DNA from: Psychrobacter sp. PL19
GTDB lineage: Bacteria > Pseudomonadota > Gammaproteobacteria > Pseudomonadales > Moraxellaceae
NCBI RefSeq assembly: GCF_017875835.1
Contig: NZ_JAGING010000001.1
Location: 124,001-188,000, forward strand
Length of the DNA: 64,000 bases
Direction of reading: 5' to 3'
Shown here: piece by piece, positions 39,527-49,140 of the stretch
Position numbering within the stretch: the stretch's first letter is position 1
Layout of the letters: each line of letters begins with the position of its first letter
Notes under the pieces: model-generated
The model's input: only the letters and a program-made list of their open reading frames with translations
What the model was told of the DNA's origin: nothing
Database searches by the model: none
Translations under genes and position numbers: made by a program

Positions 39527-40252
39527 CTAGGTAATAGTATGGGTGGTCACATCTGGTGGCACGTAAGTCATATAGCGATTCATTCTTTTTTCAAACATTC
39601 TAAAGCTGAATAAAATGACCCATGACAATAGCAAATAAACGATACCGGCCGCGAAGAACAGCTCCATCAAGGTATAAGTACGCGCACTGATAGTACGCGC
39701 CACACCAGTGATGTCCATCAGAGCGATAGTCGAGGCTAGAGCACTACCTTTGAGCATAAAGATCACTTCATTACTATAAGCAGGAATCACAATACCAAAG
39801 GCGCGAGGTAAAGTAATCCGTGTGAGCTTCTGCCATTTTGACATACCAATAGCGTCGGCAGCTTCGAGCTCACCAACTGGGATGGTTTGAATGGCGCCGC
39901 GGATAATCTCCGCTAAGTAAGCGCTAGTATTCAGAGTAAAGGCAATGATTGCACACCAATAAGCCTGACTGAGCACCGGTTCCCATAAGAATGAGTTACG
40001 AACGGCTTCAAACTGCCCAAGTCCGTAATAAATCAAAAATATCTGTACTAGCAGCGGCGTGCCTCGGAAAAAGAAGATATAAAGAAACGGTAAGATCTGT
40101 ACTAGCCAGCTTTTAGACAAACGCAATTGCGCTAAAATCAAGCCAAAAAATAGCCCAATAATGCCGGAGATGACTACCAGCTGTACGGTCAATACTGCAC
40201 CGCCTAGTAAGTCTGGGATATGATCAAAAATAACCTGCCAATTCCAATCCAT
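39527..40252 (-). CDS. Polar amino-acid ABC transporter permease (HisM-type)
   Basis: The 241-residue channel subunit of the His/Arg/Lys/Orn-type PAAT family has about five membrane helices. The block FLYIFFFRGTPLLVQIFLIYYGL and the EAA loop IIRGAIQTIPVGELEAADAIGMS are diagnostic. The HisM-like half is suggested by the YTLMELFFAAGIVYLLLSW ending. GGGAG precedes ATG 40252. It lies 10 bp after the companion permease, so the two form a heterodimer from one message. The three receptors are encoded upstream of a terminator at 41301. Confidence 0.88.
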   Translation of the reverse strand: MDWNWQVIFDHIPDLLGGAVLTVQLVVISGIIGLFFGLILAQLRLSKSWLVQILPFLYIFFFRGTPLLVQIFLIYYGLGQFEAVRNSFLWEPVLSQAYWCAIIAFTLNTSAYLAEIIRGAIQTIPVGELEAADAIGMSKWQKLTRITLPRAFGIVIPAYSNEVIFMLKGSALASTIALMDITGVARTISARTYTLMELFFAAGIVYLLLSWVILFSFRMFEKRMNRYMTYVPPDVTTHTIT

Positions 40253-40262
40253 GAGACTCTCC

Positions 40263-40997
40263 CTACCCTATGGTCGATTGACGGTTGGTTGATTGACGGC
40301 TCAGCTTTTTGGCATAGCGCGCTGCTGGATTGGCGCGCCATTCAAGCCACATCATAAAGCCAGTAATGATCATCGTCAGGCCTAAGTAAATAACAGCCGC
40401 TGCCATATAAAAGGTAAACGGCTGCTGAGTTGACTGCGCGGCGCGCGATGACTGGTACATAATATCTTTGAGACCGATTACTGATACTAGGGCGGTGTCT
40501 TTAAGCAGCACTAAAAACAAGTTACCCAAACCCGGCAAAGCAATTGTCCAAACTTGCGGCAAAGTAATGCGATAAAAAGTCTGCAAAGGACGCATCCCAA
40601 TGGCTTGTGCCGCTTCACTTTGACCAACCGGAATCTCTTGGATCGACATTCGAAGTATTTCAGTCGCATAAGCACCGAAAGCAATCGATAATGCCATTAC
40701 CCCACCCCAAAAGGCACTGATCTCGACGTAATTATTATAGCCGAACTTTTTGAGGATGCTCATCAGCAAGATAGAGCCACCGTAATAGATAAACAGCACT
40801 AATAGCAATTCAGGAATACCACGCATGGTCGCCGTGTATACAGTCGCAATCTTACGTAGCAACCAAACATTAGACAGCTTGGCAGTGGCACCCAGTAACC
40901 CCAAAGCCATACCTATAATTAAGCTGGTCACGGCAAGTTGGATGGTAACGGTAGCGCCGCTCAGTAATAGCGCGCCAAATCCTTGTAAATCAAACAC
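40263..40997 (-). CDS. Polar amino-acid ABC transporter permease (HisQ-type)
   Basis: Companion permease, 244 residues, starting with GTG. It has the ATMRGIPELLLVLFIYYG block and the EAA loop ILRMSIQEIPVGQSEAAQAIGMRPLQTF. The run MFDLQGFGALLLSGATVTIQLAVTSL is typical of HisQ/ArtQ. It lies upstream of the HisM-type gene with a 10-bp gap. A strong terminator lies between it and the receptor genes, so the permease message should be less abundant than the receptor message unless there is an internal promoter. Confidence 0.88.
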   Translation of the reverse strand: MFDLQGFGALLLSGATVTIQLAVTSLIIGMALGLLGATAKLSNVWLLRKIATVYTATMRGIPELLLVLFIYYGGSILLMSILKKFGYNNYVEISAFWGGVMALSIAFGAYATEILRMSIQEIPVGQSEAAQAIGMRPLQTFYRITLPQVWTIALPGLGNLFLVLLKDTALVSVIGLKDIMYQSSRAAQSTQQPFTFYMAAAVIYLGLTMIITGFMMWLEWRANPAARYAKKLSRQSTNRQSTIG

Positions 40998-41300
40998 AAT
41001 GGTCCACTCGATCTCTTTATATTAGCAAGTTAGCGAAATATCAAATAGCAGAATCAGTATTAATAATTTAGCACCGTCTATATAGCGCTGCATATTACCC
41101 CTGGGTGTTAGAGCCACGTGTATACTGCCGGTAATTCACGCGGTAACTGATTCGACAAAAATGAGCGCTGATTTTATCATAATCATGCTCAACTATGTTA
41201 ACGCTTGCACGCAAAAGCTCAGCTTAAAGAGACCCTTATGCTATTAAAAACCACAAAAACCACTTAGATTCGGCAGGATTGGATGGTCAGTTTTGTAACA

Positions 41301-41334
41301 AAAAAAGGATATCGCTTAGATAGCGATATCCTTT
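41301..41334 (-). terminator. Terminator between the receptor genes and the permease genes
   Basis: Thirteen-base perfect stem AAAGGATATCGCT / AGCGATATCCTTT, loop TAGAT, followed on the minus strand by a run of T. It lies 86 bp after the first receptor stop and about 300 bp before the HisQ-type start, inside what otherwise looks like one operon. Confidence 0.93.
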
Positions 41335-41419
41335 GGTCTGATCATCGGTCTATTTAATAGTCGCTGCTACTGCAAAACCGTGTCTGTGGCAGGGGCTTCA
41401 TGAGTTGTCGTGGCAGCAA

Positions 41420-42286
41420 TTACTGCGTTGCGGAGACCGGAACGGCAAAGTACTTTTGATTGATTTCATCATAAGTGCCATTGGCTTTTATATTCGCTAA
41501 CGATTTATTGATCTTTGCTTGTAGCTCATCACCAGGACGTACTGCTATCGCAAAATTATCATTGATATCAATCTCATCCCCTTTCAAAGCATAATTACTG
41601 CCTGTGGGCGAGCTAAGCCATTCTATGGCTGGTAGTTTATCAGATATCATAGCATCAACACGGCCTGACTCTAAGTCCAAAAAGGCATTGCTAAGCGTAT
41701 CGTATAGCTTCATATCTGCTTTTGGATACGCACCTTCCAACCACTGTGAAGAAACCGTAGAACGCTGAGCGGCAATGGATTGCGCATTGATATCGCTGCT
41801 ATCACTAGGATCGAAACTGCTGTCTTTTTTGGCCAAAAATACTAGGCTATTACTAAAGTACGGATCGGTAAAGCTAACTTGCTGCGCCCGTTCAGGTGTC
41901 ACTGACATAGCCGCTACAATCGCGTCATATTTGCCGGCTTTGAGACCAGGGATGATACCGTCCCAATCTTGAGCAGTAATCTCACAAGTGACTTGCATGT
42001 CAGCACATATAGCGTTGGCCATATCGACATCGAAGCCACCAAGCGTACCATCAGCATTGGTAAAGTTAAAAGGCGCATAAGCCCCTTCTGTGCCGATACG
42101 TAACACTTCTTCTGTGGTTACAGCTGTGGCGTCTGTACTAGCAGCAGCATTATCATCAGCGCTATCTTGACCCCCACTACAACCTGCTAACATTAAGATA
42201 GCAGCAGTCGCCAGCAATGAAGTCGATCCACGACGGGCTGTTATGAAGTTAGTGTGGGCTATAGTTGGGGCAAAGTTTTTGCTCAT
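41420..42286 (-). CDS. Amino-acid-binding lipoprotein, receptor 1 of 3
   Basis: Periplasmic binding protein of the His/Arg/Lys-type family (288 residues). A signal peptide ends in the lipobox MLAGC. The binding fold starts LRIGTEGAYAPFNFTNADGTLGGFDVDMANAIC, the family N-lobe pattern. Shared blocks are CEITAQDWDGIIPGLKAGKYDAIVAAMSVTPERAQQVSFTDPYF and a closing NGTYDEINQKYF. ATG 42286 is preferred because AAGGA is five bases upstream, while the ATG two codons earlier abuts it. It is followed by a strong terminator. Confidence 0.88.
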   Translation of the reverse strand: MSKNFAPTIAHTNFITARRGSTSLLATAAILMLAGCSGGQDSADDNAAASTDATAVTTEEVLRIGTEGAYAPFNFTNADGTLGGFDVDMANAICADMQVTCEITAQDWDGIIPGLKAGKYDAIVAAMSVTPERAQQVSFTDPYFSNSLVFLAKKDSSFDPSDSSDINAQSIAAQRSTVSSQWLEGAYPKADMKLYDTLSNAFLDLESGRVDAMISDKLPAIEWLSSPTGSNYALKGDEIDINDNFAIAVRPGDELQAKINKSLANIKANGTYDEINQKYFAVPVSATQ

Positions 42287-42347
42287 GGTCATCCTTGACG
42301 TTCTTCCTTAATAAAAGTTTTACTGACGGCTATTGGCTAGCGAGTGC

Positions 42348-43268
42348 TTAGTAACCAGCTGCTTTGGCTGGTTGTTCTTCAACATTAGCATCATCAACGA
42401 CCATGACTTCTTTCACGCCAACGGTTGCGACTGCTTTTTGTGCAGCAGCCGTTGAACTGGTGCCAAAGTAGCTGCCAGTGATTTGGTCATACGTGCCGTT
42501 GTCTTTTAGCTCAGCCAACGCTTTATTAAATTTAGCAACTAAAGGATCGGCTTTACGGAAAGCAATACCCATCGCATCTTCGTCAGTACTGATCTCTTGA
42601 CCTTTGACTTCATAGTCCTTACCCGCTTCTGTTTTCAACCAATCAATACCCGTCACTTTGTCCGACATCATCGCACGAACACGACCTGACGTGAGATCTA
42701 GATAGGCATTATCTTGGGTATCATAAAGCTTGATATCGGCCTCTGCATGCTCATCTTGCAAGTATTGCGATGCGACGGTTGAGCGCTGTGACGCCACTGG
42801 TTGATCTTTTAGACCGTCAACACTGATGTCATCACCTTTTTTGCCAATCAAGATGATGCCAGTATGAAAATAGGGATCGGTGAACTCTACTACTTCTTTG
42901 CGTTCCGGGGTAATCGACATACCAGCGATAATGGCATCAAACTTTTGCGCATTTAGACCTGGGATAAGACCGTCCCAATCTTGCGAGATAAGCTCACAAT
43001 CTGCCTTCATTTGCGCGCATAGGGCGTCGACTAACTCAATTTCATAGCCGATAAGCTTGCCATCAGCATCAGTATAGCTAAAAGGCTTATAGCTGGATTC
43101 AGTAGCGATTTTTATTTTCATTGGCGCGGCGTCAGTTGCGGTATCGGCTGCTGCGCTGTCTTCTGGAGTTGAGCTGTTATTACAGCCTGCGAGCATTATT
43201 ATTGCCGCACTAAGCGGTGCTAGCCATAATGCTTTGGTTTTCATTGATGAGGTCATTGAAATGGTCAT
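42348..43268 (-). CDS. Amino-acid-binding lipoprotein, receptor 2 of 3
   Basis: Paralogue of its neighbours (306 residues). Lipobox MLAGC, then IKIATESSYKPFSYTDADGKLIGYEIELVDALC and the shared CELISQDWDGLIPGLNAQKFDAIIAGMSITPERKEVVEFTDPYF. It has a longer C-terminal tail (about 25 residues after SYFGTS, rich in Ala/Val/Glu) that the others lack. Pocket-side differences such as SSYKPFSY against GAYAPFNF suggest a different amino-acid preference. AAGGA precedes ATG 43268. It lies between receptors 1 and 3 with gaps of about 50-60 bp. Confidence 0.88.
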   Translation of the reverse strand: MTISMTSSMKTKALWLAPLSAAIIMLAGCNNSSTPEDSAAADTATDAAPMKIKIATESSYKPFSYTDADGKLIGYEIELVDALCAQMKADCELISQDWDGLIPGLNAQKFDAIIAGMSITPERKEVVEFTDPYFHTGIILIGKKGDDISVDGLKDQPVASQRSTVASQYLQDEHAEADIKLYDTQDNAYLDLTSGRVRAMMSDKVTGIDWLKTEAGKDYEVKGQEISTDEDAMGIAFRKADPLVAKFNKALAELKDNGTYDQITGSYFGTSSTAAAQKAVATVGVKEVMVVDDANVEEQPAKAAGY

Positions 43269-43315
43269 ATTTGCTATTCCTTAGTATATTTACCAGCAGG
43301 GTATTGACTCGCAAT

Positions 43316-44107
43316 TTACTTGTTAAAGTTTGCCTGCTCAAGACGCGCCAGCTCACCGTTACTACGGATTTCGCTAAGGGCTTTATTAAAATCGTCTCTG
43401 AGGGGATCACCTTTACGAACAGCAATAGCAATATTGTCATCATTATCAATTTCATCACCCACGATACCAAAACCGTCAGGATTGTCAGCTAACCATGATT
43501 TAGCAGAGACTTTCTCGGCCAATACTGCGTTACTACGACCAGATTTTAGATCTAAATAAGCATTGTCATAATTATCATATAACTGCACAGTATTGCCGTC
43601 TTTACCTTCATAATTATCTTGTAAGTACGCACCAGGAGTCGTTGAACGTTGACCACCAAGCGTTAGGTCTTTGATCGCCATAGGATCAAAGCTACCCTTG
43701 GTATCAGTCAACCACACCATGGTATTAGCAAAATAAGGCTCGGTAAAATCGACCTTTTCTTGACGTTCAGGTGTGATGGACATGCCAGCAACGACTGCGT
43801 CGTATTTTTGTGCCAGCAAACCTGGAATAATGCCGTCCCAATCTTGAGCGACAATCTCACATTTGGCTTTCATCTGCTCACATAAGGCATTAGCAACATC
43901 GATATCGTAGCCCGCTATACTGCCATCGGCATTGGTATAGTTAAAGGGAGGATAAGCCCCTTCGGTAGCGATACGAATAGTTTTGCCGGCCACGTCTGCA
44001 GCAGAAGCATCAGCATCGGTGGCTTCGTTAGCGGGTTGGCTACAGGCACCTAGCGCTAGGGCTGCGGTAATGGTCATCGATGACCACAATAGACGGGAGT
44101 TCGACAT
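43316..44107 (-). CDS. Amino-acid-binding lipoprotein, receptor 3 of 3
   Basis: Third paralogue (263 residues from ATG 44107). Signal peptide with lipobox LGAC. The fold opens IRIATEGAYPPFNYTNADGSIAGYDIDVANALC and shares CEIVAQDWDGIIPGLLAQKYDAVVAGMSITPERQEKVDFTEPYF. The start is set by AAGGA before ATG 44107; the longer upstream frame has no signal peptide at its head. It is the first receptor gene, separated by 505 bp from the ATPase gene, so it may have its own promoter. Confidence 0.88.
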   Translation of the reverse strand: MSNSRLLWSSMTITAALALGACSQPANEATDADASAADVAGKTIRIATEGAYPPFNYTNADGSIAGYDIDVANALCEQMKAKCEIVAQDWDGIIPGLLAQKYDAVVAGMSITPERQEKVDFTEPYFANTMVWLTDTKGSFDPMAIKDLTLGGQRSTTPGAYLQDNYEGKDGNTVQLYDNYDNAYLDLKSGRSNAVLAEKVSAKSWLADNPDGFGIVGDEIDNDDNIAIAVRKGDPLRDDFNKALSEIRSNGELARLEQANFNK

Positions 44108-44612
44108 TGTGCGTTCCTTATTTTCTGATGGGTGTTGCTGATACCTTACCCTCTGAATTCCTTGCCAGACGATAAAATCAGTCAATAAAAAATGAAATAG
44201 GGGCTGTTATTAACAGCTTATAATCTTACCGATAATACCTGACTCAAATATCAAAAACAAACGTTTTACATATTGACTGTCATTATCCAGTAATAAAAGG
44301 TTACCTTAGCAGTTTAATGGGATTGTTAGAAACGGGTTTGAACAAGATACAAAGTCAGGTTAAGATTGCCTTAACCTCTTAACAGTCCATTAAATATTTA
44401 CTTTGACTTAATTGCTGATAATGACTGTTTAATCGCTGATGATGGCCAGTTAGCACGTGAAATCAGTCATCTCATCATGACTGCTTTAGTACTCTCAATT
44501 TATAGCAGGCGTTTGATGGTAAGCAATTTGTAGCAGGCACTCCACAAAGGTGACTTTATAACAGACCAGCATTTCACAGCAATAGTTTTCTATAGCTCTT
44601 TATAATACCAGT
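44108..44612. other. Intergenic region between ATPase and receptor genes, with an inverted repeat
   Basis: 505 bp on the minus strand. AGGTTAAG / CTTAACCT with a five-base loop lies at 44357-44377 and may be an operator or part of a transcription end. It likely holds the receptor promoter; no -35/-10 pair stands out to me. Confidence 0.4.
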
Positions 44613-45404
44613 CTAGCGATGCGCCGCCATAAAGTCTTTAACACGCTCAGAAGTAGGGTTATCAAAGACTTGTTCAGGTGTGCCCATCTCTTCAATAACA
44701 CCCTGATGTAAAAATACCACCTGGCTGGACACTTCCCGAGCAAAACGCATCTCGTGGGTGACAATCAGCATGGTACGCCCCTCTTCTGCCAATTCACGCA
44801 TCACGGCAAGCACTTCATTGACCAGTTCAGGGTCAAGGGCGGAGGTAGGTTCATCGAATAATAATACTTGGGGTTGCATTGCAAGCGCCCGTGCAATCGC
44901 TACGCGCTGGCGCTGACCACCAGATAGGTTCGCAGGATAGGCGTCTCTCTTATCGAGCAGACCGACCTTATCAAGCAATTTTTCAGCATCACTAATGGCC
45001 TGATCTTTTTTGATTTTTAAAACTTGAGTCGGCCCTTCAATGATGTTTTGTAAAATTGTCTTATGCGGCCATAAGTTAAAGTTTTGGAACACGAAGCCCA
45101 CGCGCGCGCGCAAGCTCTCTAGCTGCTTGATATCTGCCGCTTGCATCTCACCGGACTTATTAGGCTTTAGTATCAGCTGTTCATTACCGATACTGATACT
45201 GCCTTGGGTTGGCTTTTCAAGCAGATTAATACAACGTAATAAAGTGGATTTGCCAGAGCCAGAAGAGCCTAAGATAGAGATCACATCACCATCATAGGCA
45301 GTGAGGGACACGCCTTTTAGCACTGCCAATGAGCCGAAGCTTTTATGAACGTCTTGAAGATCTAAGGCGATAGGTCGGGTCGAATTTTTTGCAATATCAA
45401 GCAT
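44613..45404 (-). CDS. Polar amino-acid ABC transporter ATP-binding protein (HisP-type)
   Basis: ATPase of the importer, 263 residues. Walker [10 protein letters not shown], signature [17 protein letters not shown], Walker [14 protein letters not shown] and H-loop [10 protein letters not shown] are all present. The insertion between Walker A and the Q-loop ([27 protein letters not shown]) is of the HisP/ArgT-operon type rather than GltL. It is the first gene of the cluster, reversed from the usual receptor-first order. The ribosome site (GGAAG) is rather far from ATG 45404. Confidence 0.9.
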   Translation of the reverse strand: MLDIAKNSTRPIALDLQDVHKSFGSLAVLKGVSLTAYDGDVISILGSSGSGKSTLLRCINLLEKPTQGSISIGNEQLILKPNKSGEMQAADIKQLESLRARVGFVFQNFNLWPHKTILQNIIEGPTQVLKIKKDQAISDAEKLLDKVGLLDKRDAYPANLSGGQRQRVAIARALAMQPQVLLFDEPTSALDPELVNEVLAVMRELAEEGRTMLIVTHEMRFAREVSSQVVFLHQGVIEEMGTPEQVFDNPTSERVKDFMAAHR

Positions 45405-45572
45405 GGTTTAACAGACTTCCAATGAATATGAGTAAAAATATAGAGACAAAAAGGCAAATTCTCTGTCTGTCCTGCTGTTTTGTGCTGGCATCGAATAAGG
45501 CTCAGATTGCGCTTACAGCTCTGGGCTTTATTTTATCATCTTAGCGTACTAAGCGTGGTTTTATCTGCTAAC

Positions 45573-45728
45573 TTAGTAAGTTGAAATATATTCTTCGGTT
45601 TCAGTACCGTCCAATATTTCAGAATCATCAATAACGACGCCATCTTCAGCAGTAGCCACAGCCACGTCATCATTTGATATCGAGTCAGTAGGGGCATTAG
45701 CAGTCACCACGCCGGTAGCTTCTTTCTC
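45573..45728 (-). pseudogene. Orphan acidic C-terminal coding fragment
   Basis: A minus-strand frame of 51 codons begins right after an in-frame stop and has no ATG start. It encodes an Asp/Glu/Thr-rich tail (ATGVVTANAPTDS, AEDGVVIDDSEILDGTETEE) ending in TAA. Composition looks coding. It resembles the acidic end of a larger lost protein, but I cannot say which. It lies in the 713-bp gap between the ATPase gene and proA. Confidence 0.4.
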
Positions 45729-46010
45729 TTAAAATTAGTCCCACTATAAAAGTTATATCTTAGAATGCGCCTTATAGAAGATACGAATAGAAGATACGAA
45801 TGGCCGCCACAAAAGTGCTAAAAACCCGATTGTAAAGGGGTGCTGTTCACAAATTCGTCTTTACTCTTACCCTAATCTCCTCTATGTTAAATAGCATAAC
45901 GCCATTAAAGGTGTTAATCCTTCCGTTTTTATCAATCATTACTGATATTTGGCACATTTTTCGCCTGTTTGGGCGCTTTTGCTGCATTTAGCAAATTATT
46001 TGCCGCCTTT
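45729..46010. other. Intergenic region upstream of proA
   Basis: AT-rich with no supported gene. 45778-45802 has a short repeat of AGAAGATACGAAT. The proA promoter presumably lies here or in the following repeat tract, but I could not pick a convincing one. Confidence 0.4.
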
Positions 46011-46103
46011 TTATGACACTCTTTATGACACTCTGAAATTTATAAAAAATTTAGAGTGCTCTTTATCGCCCATTTATCCCCATTTATCCCCATTTATCCC
46101 CAT
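46011..46103. repeat. Short tandem repeats in the proA leader
   Basis: TTTATGACACTC occurs twice at 46011-46034. A ten-base unit CATTTATCCC occurs three times at 46071-46100 followed by CATAAGG, so the last repeat abuts the proA ribosome site (AAGGA at about 46104). Confidence 0.9.
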
Positions 46104-46117
46104 AAGGAAAATAATTT

Positions 46118-47419
46118 ATGAGCCAATCAGATACCACCGACATTACCGCTTATATGCAAACCGTTGGTCAGCAAGCACGTGCGGCCTCTCGTGCCCTCGC
46201 TGCTGCCAATACCAGTGCTAAAAACTCAGCACTCATGACCATTCATGATGAATTAGTCAGTGCCAAGCAGGATATTTTATCGGCTAATAAGACTGATATG
46301 GATAACGGCCAAAAGAATAATCTTGATGCCGCATTACTTGATCGCTTAGAGCTTAATGATGAGCGCTTTGATGGCATGCTCCAAGGTCTTAAAGACGTCT
46401 CAACGCTACCGGATCCTATCGGCGAAGTCACTGATATGACTTTTCAGCCGTCAGGAATTCATTTAGGTAAAATGCGTGTGCCTCTCGGCGTGGTTGGTAT
46501 GATTTATGAGTCGCGTCCCAACGTGACCTTAGAAGCCGCATCACTAGCGCTCAAATCTGGCAATGCCATTATTTTGCGCGGTGGTTCTGAAGCGTTTGAG
46601 TCTAACCAGGCAATTGCTAAATGTATCCACCGCGGTCTAAAAAACGCCGGATTACCTGAGCATAGCGTTCAAGTACTACAAACCACTGATCGCGCTGCGG
46701 TTGGCGAATTGATTACTATGACAGCATACGTTGATGTGATTGTGCCACGTGGCGGTAAAGGCTTGATTGCACGCATTAGCCGTGATGCAAAAGTGCCCGT
46801 CATTAAGCATCTAGATGGTAACTGTCATACCTTCATCGATCGCGATGCCGAACCAAAAATTGCTATCGAAGTCAGTGTCAATGCCAAGACCCATCGTTAT
46901 GGCACCTGTAATACTATGGAGACCTTATTAGTTGATGAAGCAATTGCCAATGAATTATTGCCACAAATTGCTGAAGCCATAATAAAAGCGGATGATGCCA
47001 TGCAACTGCGTCTCGATGACAAATCGCAAGCGATTCTGAATGACAATGCCAAGCTTAAAGGTCATCTATCAGCCGCAACTGAAGAAGACTGGGATACCGA
47101 ATATTTAGCACCAATACTGGCTGTTAAAATCGTTAGCGGCCTAGATGAAGCAATCGAACATATCAATACCCATGGTAGCCAACATACTGACGTGATTATT
47201 ACCGATAACTACAGCAAGTCGCAACGCTTCATCCGTGAAGTGGACTCAGCGAGCGTCATGATTAACGCCTCAAGTCGCTTTGCTGATGGTTTTGAATATG
47301 GACTCGGCGCTGAGATTGGTATTTCAACAGACAAAATTCACGCCCGTGGTCCAGTGGGACTTGAAGGTCTGACTTCACAAAAATGGATTGTCTATGGTCA
47401 TGGCGAAACCCGTGCTTAA
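46118..47419 (+). CDS. proA: Gamma-glutamyl phosphate reductase ProA
   Basis: Second step of proline synthesis: NADPH-dependent reduction of gamma-glutamyl phosphate to the semialdehyde. The 433-residue aldehyde-dehydrogenase-fold protein has the N-terminal cofactor region, [14 protein letters not shown] (about 124-137), ILRGGSEA and the catalytic Cys264 in [14 protein letters not shown]. Length is close to family norm (about 417-430). AAGGA lies nine bases before the ATG. proB is not adjacent. A clean terminator follows, so it is transcribed alone. Confidence 0.96.
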   Translation: MSQSDTTDITAYMQTVGQQARAASRALAAANTSAKNSALMTIHDELVSAKQDILSANKTDMDNGQKNNLDAALLDRLELNDERFDGMLQGLKDVSTLPDPIGEVTDMTFQPSGIHLGKMRVPLGVVGMIYESRPNVTLEAASLALKSGNAIILRGGSEAFESNQAIAKCIHRGLKNAGLPEHSVQVLQTTDRAAVGELITMTAYVDVIVPRGGKGLIARISRDAKVPVIKHLDGNCHTFIDRDAEPKIAIEVSVNAKTHRYGTCNTMETLLVDEAIANELLPQIAEAIIKADDAMQLRLDDKSQAILNDNAKLKGHLSAATEEDWDTEYLAPILAVKIVSGLDEAIEHINTHGSQHTDVIITDNYSKSQRFIREVDSASVMINASSRFADGFEYGLGAEIGISTDKIHARGPVGLEGLTSQKWIVYGHGETRA

Positions 47420-47491
47420 TAGTGGATGATGTACACATCAGCCAAGACAGTCATAGATAATATAGACTCAGTCTAAAACAAGTAATACTAC

Positions 47492-47521
47492 AACGTCAGC
47501 ATCCGTGCTGGCGTTTTTTTA
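47492..47521 (+). terminator. Terminator after proA
   Basis: Stem AACGTCAGCA / TGCTGGCGTT (one G-T pair), loop TCCG, followed by T7. Confidence 0.93.
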
Positions 47522-47745
47522 TGCGCAAACTGCCACTTTTAAATAGGAAAGAAAAACATATAATCACCAGTAGAAATTCTAGAAATTGTATATTTTTTAA
47601 CCGCTAATCATTACAATAGCCGCACTAAATTGAATGTACGCCAAAACAATTCATTTTAGCTACTTATTACAACAATATGAATTTGGGATAAGACTGATTC
47701 TATCCTAAATTTAGGTTAATTTATATTTATAAGAAGGATCAACCT

Positions 47746-49020
47746 ATGGAAGTTACGCTAAATGGCTATTACACACTGATACTTGCAACATTAGTGCTGT
47801 TACTTGGACGTTTTATGGTTAAGAGAATTAAGTTCTTAGAGGACTTTAATATTCCAGAGCCAGTTGCGGGTGGTTTAGTTGCTGCAGTTGTTGTCTATGC
47901 CCTTAACTTCATTTGGGGCTATAGCTTTAACTTTCACCAAGGATTACAAACGGCTACCATGTTGATGTTTTTTGCATCTATTGGATTAAGTGCTGATTTT
48001 GGTAGGCTTAAAGCAGGTGGTACGCCGTTATTGATTTTTACCATCGTGGTATCCGTCTTTATTGTCTTGCAAGATGTCGTTGGCGTGGCAATGGCCAGCG
48101 CACTTGGACTTGATCCTCTACTCGGACTAGTAACAGGTTCTATTGCTCTAACTGGTGGACACGGCACGGCAGGAGCGTGGGGCGTGGTATTAGAAGAGCA
48201 GTACGGTGTGGTTGGAGCGACGACATTAGGTATCGCGGTTGCAACCTACGGATTGGTAGCGGGCGGGATCGTTGGCGGCCCTGTTGCTCGCAGATTGATC
48301 AAAAATCTTGGCCTAACCCCCACACCAGACAATCCAAACCCGAGTGAGGTGGAAAAACTCGCTGCTGAGCAGTCGCTGTATAGTACCAAACATAGCGAAG
48401 ATAGTGATCATAGACAAGAAGAGATGTTTGAAAAACCTGATAACATTCGCCTGATTACCGCTTCTTCTACCATTGAAACCTTAGCCTTATTTGCGGCGGC
48501 TCTAGCTTTTGCAGACATAATGACCCTAATTGCAGCAGGCACTGCGTTTGAATTGCCCACCTTTGTCTGGGCATTAGCAGGCGGTGTGATTATTCGTAAC
48601 TCCTTGACCATAGCTTTTGATTTTGACATGTTTGACCGTGCTATTGATGTAATCGGTAATGCTTCTTTGAGTCTGTTTTTGGCGATGGCATTGTTGTCGT
48701 TGAAACTGTGGGAGTTGACTGAACTGGCAGGCCCTGTGTTAATTATCTTGCTGGTGCAAACATTCGTTATGATTCTATATGTTTACTTTATAACCTTTAG
48801 AGTCATGGGCAAAAATTATGATGCCGCTGTGTTGTCAGCCGGCCATTGCGGCTTCGGGATGGGTGCAACCCCAACCGCTATTGCTAATATGCAGGCAGTA
48901 ACCGACCGCTATCTGCCCTCGCCTAAGGCGTTTTTGATTGTACCAATGGTTGGTGCCTTCTTTGTCGATATCGTCAACGCTACTGTGTTGCAAATATTCA
49001 CTAAATTGCCGTTTATGTAA
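47746..49020 (+). CDS. gltS: Sodium/glutamate symporter GltS
   Basis: Inner-membrane Na+-coupled glutamate importer. The 424-residue protein has about ten hydrophobic segments in two inverted halves. The family blocks are NIPEPVAGGLVAA (about 35-47), FFASIGLSADF, GSIALTGGHGTAGAWG in the first half and VLSAGHCGFGMGATPTAIANM in the second, which form the two re-entrant loops. A polar cytoplasmic loop separates the halves (about 185-235). AAGGATC precedes ATG 47746. This is a second glutamate uptake route besides gltIJKL. Confidence 0.94.
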   Translation: MEVTLNGYYTLILATLVLLLGRFMVKRIKFLEDFNIPEPVAGGLVAAVVVYALNFIWGYSFNFHQGLQTATMLMFFASIGLSADFGRLKAGGTPLLIFTIVVSVFIVLQDVVGVAMASALGLDPLLGLVTGSIALTGGHGTAGAWGVVLEEQYGVVGATTLGIAVATYGLVAGGIVGGPVARRLIKNLGLTPTPDNPNPSEVEKLAAEQSLYSTKHSEDSDHRQEEMFEKPDNIRLITASSTIETLALFAAALAFADIMTLIAAGTAFELPTFVWALAGGVIIRNSLTIAFDFDMFDRAIDVIGNASLSLFLAMALLSLKLWELTELAGPVLIILLVQTFVMILYVYFITFRVMGKNYDAAVLSAGHCGFGMGATPTAIANMQAVTDRYLPSPKAFLIVPMVGAFFVDIVNATVLQIFTKLPFM

Positions 49021-49061
49021 GCCGATAATGCAATCGAATTAGATTGAAACAAGTGAGACAC

Positions 49062-49100
49062 AAAAAAACCGCCTAGCATAAGCTAAGCGGTTTTTATTTT
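49062..49100. terminator. Bidirectional terminator between gltS and glyA
   Basis: AAAAACCGC-C-TAGC / GCTA-A-GCGGTTTTT with loop ATAA. A run lies on the left and T run on the right, serving both convergent genes. Confidence 0.92.
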
Positions 49101-49140
49101 TCAGTCTGACTGAATTTTATGAAGGCTAATTTCTAGCTTA

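Noticed and set aside
45949..46221. A 90-codon plus-strand frame overlapping the proA start
   Set aside because: It crosses the tandem repeats and the proA ribosome site out of frame; composition is not protein-like and proA is certain.
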